Source: Chamaesiphon sp. (GTDB lineage Bacteria; Cyanobacteriota; Cyanobacteriia; Cyanobacteriales; Chamaesiphonaceae). Taken from it: a DNA stretch of 9,969 bases. The position numbers and the translations under genes were made by a program. This document shows, one piece after another, positions 6,939-9,969 of this stretch. Positions within the stretch are counted from its first letter, which is position 1, and each line of letters opens with the position of its first letter. The notes under the pieces were generated by a model. It worked only from the letters and a program-made list of their open reading frames with translations. It ran no database searches and was not told where the DNA came from. The stretch spans positions 1 to 9,969 of the forward strand of contig JAJAYU010000120.1 of assembly GCA_026786125.1 (NCBI GenBank). Direction: 5' to 3'.

Positions 6939-8207
6939 CTATCTTAGTAGATCTATCGACTGCCGATCCCCATTGATTTCTGCCAAATCCAGCGCAGTTA
7001 AGCCACCATGATTCTTGCAAGATCGATCGGCACCAGCCGCGAGTAATAATTTGACAATGGGATGATGCTGGCGATGAGTTGCCCACATTAGGGCTGTTGC
7101 TCCGGTGTCATCCCTGGTATCGAGCAGGACTTCAGCAGCAATCAGCGATCGAACTAGTTCTAGATTACCCTCGATCGAGCAGATTATTAGCGGTGTTTGT
7201 CCTTCTTTGAATGTCTGAATCGGGGAAACACCAGCCCCGATCAGTAGTTGGGCAATTTCGGTAGATTGATTGACGATCGCTAGTCCAAATCCAGTTATCC
7301 CTTGCTGATGAGCGGTAAGATCGGGATCGAATTCTAAAATCGCTGCTACGGCGGCTGTCTGCCCCTGGAGTATCGCTAAAACCAGTGGTGTATCCTTCAG
7401 ACTGGTAATCAGATCTGTCTTTGCTCCAGCCGCAATTAGCAGCCGGACAATATCAGCATCACCTTCAATTGCCGCCAGATGTAAAGCGGTTTCGCTGTCT
7501 ATCGATAACAGATTAGGATTGGCTCCAGCCGCTAATAGCAGCTTGACAATTTCTGTCTGTCTGGCAGATGTAGCCGCAATCAGTGGTGTCCAACCATCCT
7601 GATTCTGGAAATTGATCGCGGATCCTGCTTGAATCAGTGGTTGAATTAAACTGATATATCCTTGTTCGGCAGCCACGATCAATAAACTATCCCCCTGATC
7701 ATCCACCGGATGGGGATCTGCGCCAGCGGTGAGCAGTTGTTTGACAAGTTCAGGGTAGTTGCGATCAATCGCAATCTTCAAAGCATTATCACCATCTTTG
7801 TCAATTTTCAATACATCCGCGCCAGCAATCAGCAACAACGCGACAATCTCCTTCGCCCCAGCCAGCGTCGCACCCATCAGCGCAGTACTGCCATCTTCAT
7901 TCACTGCATTCACATTTACACCCCTTGCTAATAGCTGAGTGACAACGGCAATCCGATTGGCTGCTGCGGCAAACATCAACGCAGTAGTCCCAAATTGACG
8001 ACGATGAAGATTCACATCCGCACCAGCCGCAATCAGCAGATCGACAAGCTGGGTTAAACCCTTTTGGGCGGCAAACATCAGTGCCGAGGTACCTTGAGCA
8101 TCAGTCCCATTCACATCAGCACCACGTTCCAACGCAGTAGTAAGTTGAAGATGATTACCTAGTCTGGCAGATTGAATCAGCAAGCGATTGGGATTAGGAG
8201 AAATCAT
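6939..8207 (-). CDS. Ankyrin-repeat protein, about 13 repeat units
   Basis: Nearly the whole protein (422 residues) is a run of about 33-residue ankyrin units, each with a TALM/TPLI-like first helix, a V-x-x-LL second helix and an AGADVN-like turn. I count about twelve full units plus a shortened C-terminal cap; units 9 and 10 are the most degenerate. No signal peptide, membrane segment or catalytic domain is present, so it is probably a cytoplasmic binding or scaffold protein; the partner is unknown. I chose ATG 8205-8207 (MISPNPNRLL), which leads directly into repeat one. The frame stays open upstream to a TTG at 8276, but those 23 residues do not look like ankyrin sequence. It is codirectional with petC, ending 149 bp upstream of it, with no clear terminator between. 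The divergent DUF4079 gene shares its 129-bp upstream region. Confidence 0.92.
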   Translation of the reverse strand: MISPNPNRLLIQSARLGNHLQLTTALERGADVNGTDAQGTSALMFAAQKGLTQLVDLLIAAGADVNLHRRQFGTTALMFAAAANRIAVVTQLLARGVNVNAVNEDGSTALMGATLAGAKEIVALLLIAGADVLKIDKDGDNALKIAIDRNYPELVKQLLTAGADPHPVDDQGDSLLIVAAEQGYISLIQPLIQAGSAINFQNQDGWTPLIAATSARQTEIVKLLLAAGANPNLLSIDSETALHLAAIEGDADIVRLLIAAGAKTDLITSLKDTPLVLAILQGQTAAVAAILEFDPDLTAHQQGITGFGLAIVNQSTEIAQLLIGAGVSPIQTFKEGQTPLIICSIEGNLELVRSLIAAEVLLDTRDDTGATALMWATHRQHHPIVKLLLAAGADRSCKNHGGLTALDLAEINGDRQSIDLLR

Positions 8208-8336
8208 GATAAATTTTAGTGATCGAATTAGCAATGGATTCAGCGGTACATATCTAACTGCTCTCACCAACGCCAACTAATTTTATGCTAACTTTTAGGC
8301 ATATTCTTGAATATTTCCATCAATTTTGCCGATCCT

Positions 8337-8804
8337 ATGGACTTTATCCCAGCTACGATCAAACCTTATCTCAATTTTATTCATCCACCATTGATGTGGA
8401 TTTTGTTTGCAGCTTGTCTATACGCGCTGTATCTCGGCTGGCAAGTTCGCAAAACCCGATCTGCGACTGGTGACGAAAAGAAAGCACTGATCAAGGGCAA
8501 ATTTATTGATCGGCATTACCAAATTGGCTCGATTATTTTGGCTGCAATGGTAATGGGATCGATCGGTGGACTGACAGTTACCTATATCAATAATGGTAAG
8601 TTATTCGTCGGCCCTCACTTGATTGCTGGCTTGAGTATGACTGGCTTGATTGCTGTCTCAGCTTCTCTATCTCCCTACATGCAAAAAGGTAAAGATTGGG
8701 CAAGATATGGTCATATCGGGATCAATCTAGTAATCGTTGGTCTATTTGGCTGGCAAGCATTCTCTGGTGTCGAAATCTTGCTGCGAATCGTCAGTAAAAT
8801 GTAG
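8337..8804 (+). CDS. DUF4079 family four-helix membrane protein, possible b-type cytochrome
   Basis: 155 residues from ATG 8337. Four hydrophobic segments lie at about 14-36, 61-84, 92-114 and 124-147. The family is found mainly in cyanobacteria and chloroplasts and its function is not established. The four notable histidines, H16 (FIHPP), H60 (DRHYQ), H94 (GPHL) and H126 (YGHIG), each lie at the start of one helix. With helices alternating direction, H16 and H94 fall on one membrane side and H60 and H126 on the other, as in di-haem cytochromes of the b561 type; haem binding is inference. The frame also opens at a TTG at 8307, adding ten residues that I consider unlikely. The gene diverges from the ankyrin gene and ends just before a perfect inverted repeat. 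Confidence 0.88.
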   Translation: MDFIPATIKPYLNFIHPPLMWILFAACLYALYLGWQVRKTRSATGDEKKALIKGKFIDRHYQIGSIILAAMVMGSIGGLTVTYINNGKLFVGPHLIAGLSMTGLIAVSASLSPYMQKGKDWARYGHIGINLVIVGLFGWQAFSGVEILLRIVSKM

Positions 8805-8811
8805 TGAATTT

Positions 8812-8853
8812 AGCTGCAAATAAATAGATGAAGATATCTATTTATTTGCAGCT
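8812..8853. terminator. Perfect 18-bp inverted repeat, probable terminator
   Basis: Arms 8812-8829 and 8836-8853 with a 6-base loop (GAAGAT), beginning eight bases after the DUF4079 stop. The stem is strong but no U-run follows it, so it may act as a 3'-end stabilising hairpin or factor-aided terminator rather than a classic intrinsic one. Confidence 0.7.
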
Positions 8854-8880
8854 GCATTGATTTGGCAAAAGATTTAATAT

Positions 8881-8884
8881 GAGG
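8881..8884 (+). promoter_or_regulatory. Shine-Dalgarno sequence of the Uma2 gene
   Basis: GAGG eight bases before ATG 8893. It is the only clear ribosome binding site in front of a gene in this window and fixes the Uma2 start. Confidence 0.6.
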
Positions 8885-8892
8885 TTTTAAAG

Positions 8893-9504
8893 ATGATTGC
8901 TGCCAGAGAAAGTTTTCTAAGATTTACGCCTGAAGAATATTTTGAGTGGGAAGAACAACAAGAAATTCGCCACGAATATTTTGATGGTGAAGTTTATGCG
9001 ATGACGGGTGGCACACTCAATCACAGTGAGATCGCAATAAATTTTGGATCCTTATTAAAAGCACATTTGCGCGGTGGTAAATGCCGAGTACTTAATGGTG
9101 ATGCCAAAGTAAAAATCTACAATTCCAACAAGTATGTTTATCCAGATCTAAGTGTTACTTGCAACGAACGAGATCGCAACAACACAAAGTTTGTTAGTCA
9201 TCCTTGTTTGATTGGGGAAGTTTTATCTCCAAGTACAGAGGCTTATGATCGAGGTGATAAGTTTGCCGTGTATCGACTTACGCCAAGTTTGCAAGATTAT
9301 GTATTAATCAGTGCGAATAAAATGGCGATCGATATCTATAATAAAGATAATCGCGATAAATGGGATATTATTAATTATCGATCGGGTGATTTGGTCGATT
9401 TAGCCTCGATCAATTTAACTTTCCCGATTGAGCAAATTTATGAAGACATTATCTTTGAAGTGGATCAGCAGAAGCTTCGCTGGGAAGACCCACAGCTTAA
9501 ATAA
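8893..9504 (+). CDS. Uma2 family (DUF820) PD-(D/E)XK endonuclease-like protein
   Basis: 203 residues. The N-terminus FTPEEYFEWEE followed by RHEYFDGEVYAMTGGTLNHS is the standard opening of this family. The core has YPDLSV with D85 and the LIGEVLSPSTEAYDRGDKF block with E109, which match the conserved acidic pair of the restriction-endonuclease-like fold. Uma2 proteins are very numerous paralogues in cyanobacteria; nuclease activity is predicted from fold and the biological role is unknown, with mobile-element or defence links often suggested. The protein is full length with no obvious defect. It is alone on its strand after the terminator-like repeat and converges on the DUF4291 gene with an 18-bp A/T-rich spacer. 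Confidence 0.92.
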   Translation: MIAARESFLRFTPEEYFEWEEQQEIRHEYFDGEVYAMTGGTLNHSEIAINFGSLLKAHLRGGKCRVLNGDAKVKIYNSNKYVYPDLSVTCNERDRNNTKFVSHPCLIGEVLSPSTEAYDRGDKFAVYRLTPSLQDYVLISANKMAIDIYNKDNRDKWDIINYRSGDLVDLASINLTFPIEQIYEDIIFEVDQQKLRWEDPQLK

Positions 9505-9522
9505 ATACTTTAATTATTTTCA

Positions 9523-9969
9523 TTAATCGGGAGAACTATTTGATATCTGCAAATGTTTAGCTACTTCTAGATTCATGATCGGATAAATAGTCTCTCTTGG
9601 TACGATTAATTGATCGAGATTGCCCAGATTTTGATGCTGTTCGCTGACAAACTCAGAAATATCCTCAACCCAGATAATCCATTCTCTCGCATACAACGCC
9701 AACATATCGCCACGTAATCCTAATTGAATTGCTTTCCGCTCTAACTTGCCCCCAATAGGACTATGATCAGGGTCCCATTGTAATCGCACATCAGAATTAA
9801 ATCCAGCACGTTTCCAGTCTTTTTCGGTGGAATATTGCTCTGGTAAATATTTAGACCAGATCGCATTAGCTAAGATAGCATCGAAGGCCGTTTTTTTAAT
9901 CTTCACCGCTAATACTACCTCTTGACCATCCTTCTGTCCCCAACCAGATCGATACATCATCCATAGAAA
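9523..9969 (-). CDS. DUF4291 family protein, N-terminal part outside the window
   Basis: Open to the right edge; 148 residues are visible. The first visible residues FLWMMYRSGW, then EVVLAVKIKK, RLQWDPDH, KAIQLGLRGDML and EWIIWVEDISEFV follow the conserved order of DUF4291, a family of unknown function in bacteria and fungi. Family members have a further N-terminal segment before FLWMMYRSGW, so the Met at 9960 is not the real start. No membrane segment is seen. The C-terminal tail ends soon after the conserved EDIS region, as is normal for the family. Confidence 0.85.
   Translation of the reverse strand, partial: FLWMMYRSGWGQKDGQEVVLAVKIKKTAFDAILANAIWSKYLPEQYSTEKDWKRAGFNSDVRLQWDPDHSPIGGKLERKAIQLGLRGDMLALYAREWIIWVEDISEFVSEQHQNLGNLDQLIVPRETIYPIMNLEVAKHLQISNSSPD

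Noticed and set aside
8208..8276. Longer N-terminus of the ankyrin protein from a TTG
   Set aside because: The 23 added residues do not resemble ankyrin sequence, and an ATG at 8207 leads straight into repeat one.

Overview
The window comes from a cyanobacterium. It carries the petC-petA pair of the cytochrome b6f complex, a membrane-anchored TxlA/HCF164-type thioredoxin, a DUF4079 membrane protein and an Uma2-family nuclease. It also has two exact HIP1 octamers (GCGATCGC), many CGATCG cores, and several short tandem heptamer arrays of the kind known from cyanobacterial intergenic DNA. I cannot name the genus. There is no CRISPR array, tRNA or rRNA gene, and no intact transposase.

Layout, left to right. 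(a) 2-988 (+) is the C-terminal part of a class II tRNA nucleotidyltransferase cut by the window edge. It meets a YaaW/UPF0174-type gene (990-1877, -) tail to tail with one base between the stop codons. (b) 1974-3865 (-) holds a BaiN/HI0933-type flavoprotein and the TxlA-type thioredoxin. Their spacers contain heptamer arrays and a short palindromic repeat; the repeat DNA appears to have been read into a falsely long N-terminus of the flavoprotein. (c) 3866-4422 has no convincing gene. It contains two heptamer arrays around a GC-richer, highly foldable block (about 4004-4318) that looks like a structured RNA or a decayed mobile element. (d) 4423-5058 (+) encodes a sigma-70-like protein. It converges on petA, and a perfect 22-bp inverted repeat serves as the shared terminator. 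(e) 5122-6789 (-) is petC then petA (Rieske protein and cytochrome f). (f) 6939-8207 (-) encodes an all-ankyrin-repeat protein. (g) 8337-8804 (+) is a four-helix DUF4079 protein whose four histidines are placed like di-haem ligands, followed by a perfect 18-bp inverted repeat. (h) 8893-9504 (+) is the Uma2 nuclease. (i) 9523-9969 (-) is a DUF4291 protein running off the right edge.

Functional threads. PetC and PetA are subunits of the same complex. A TxlA/HCF164-type thioredoxin is the class of protein that in plants keeps apocytochrome cysteines reduced for b6f assembly, and it lies only about 1.3 kb from petA. The DUF4079 protein may be another membrane redox protein. The remaining genes are housekeeping or of unknown role. 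Two patterns deserve attention: the structured block at 4004-4318, and the fact that all five heptamer arrays lie in the 5' leader of a gene while none lies in a convergent spacer.
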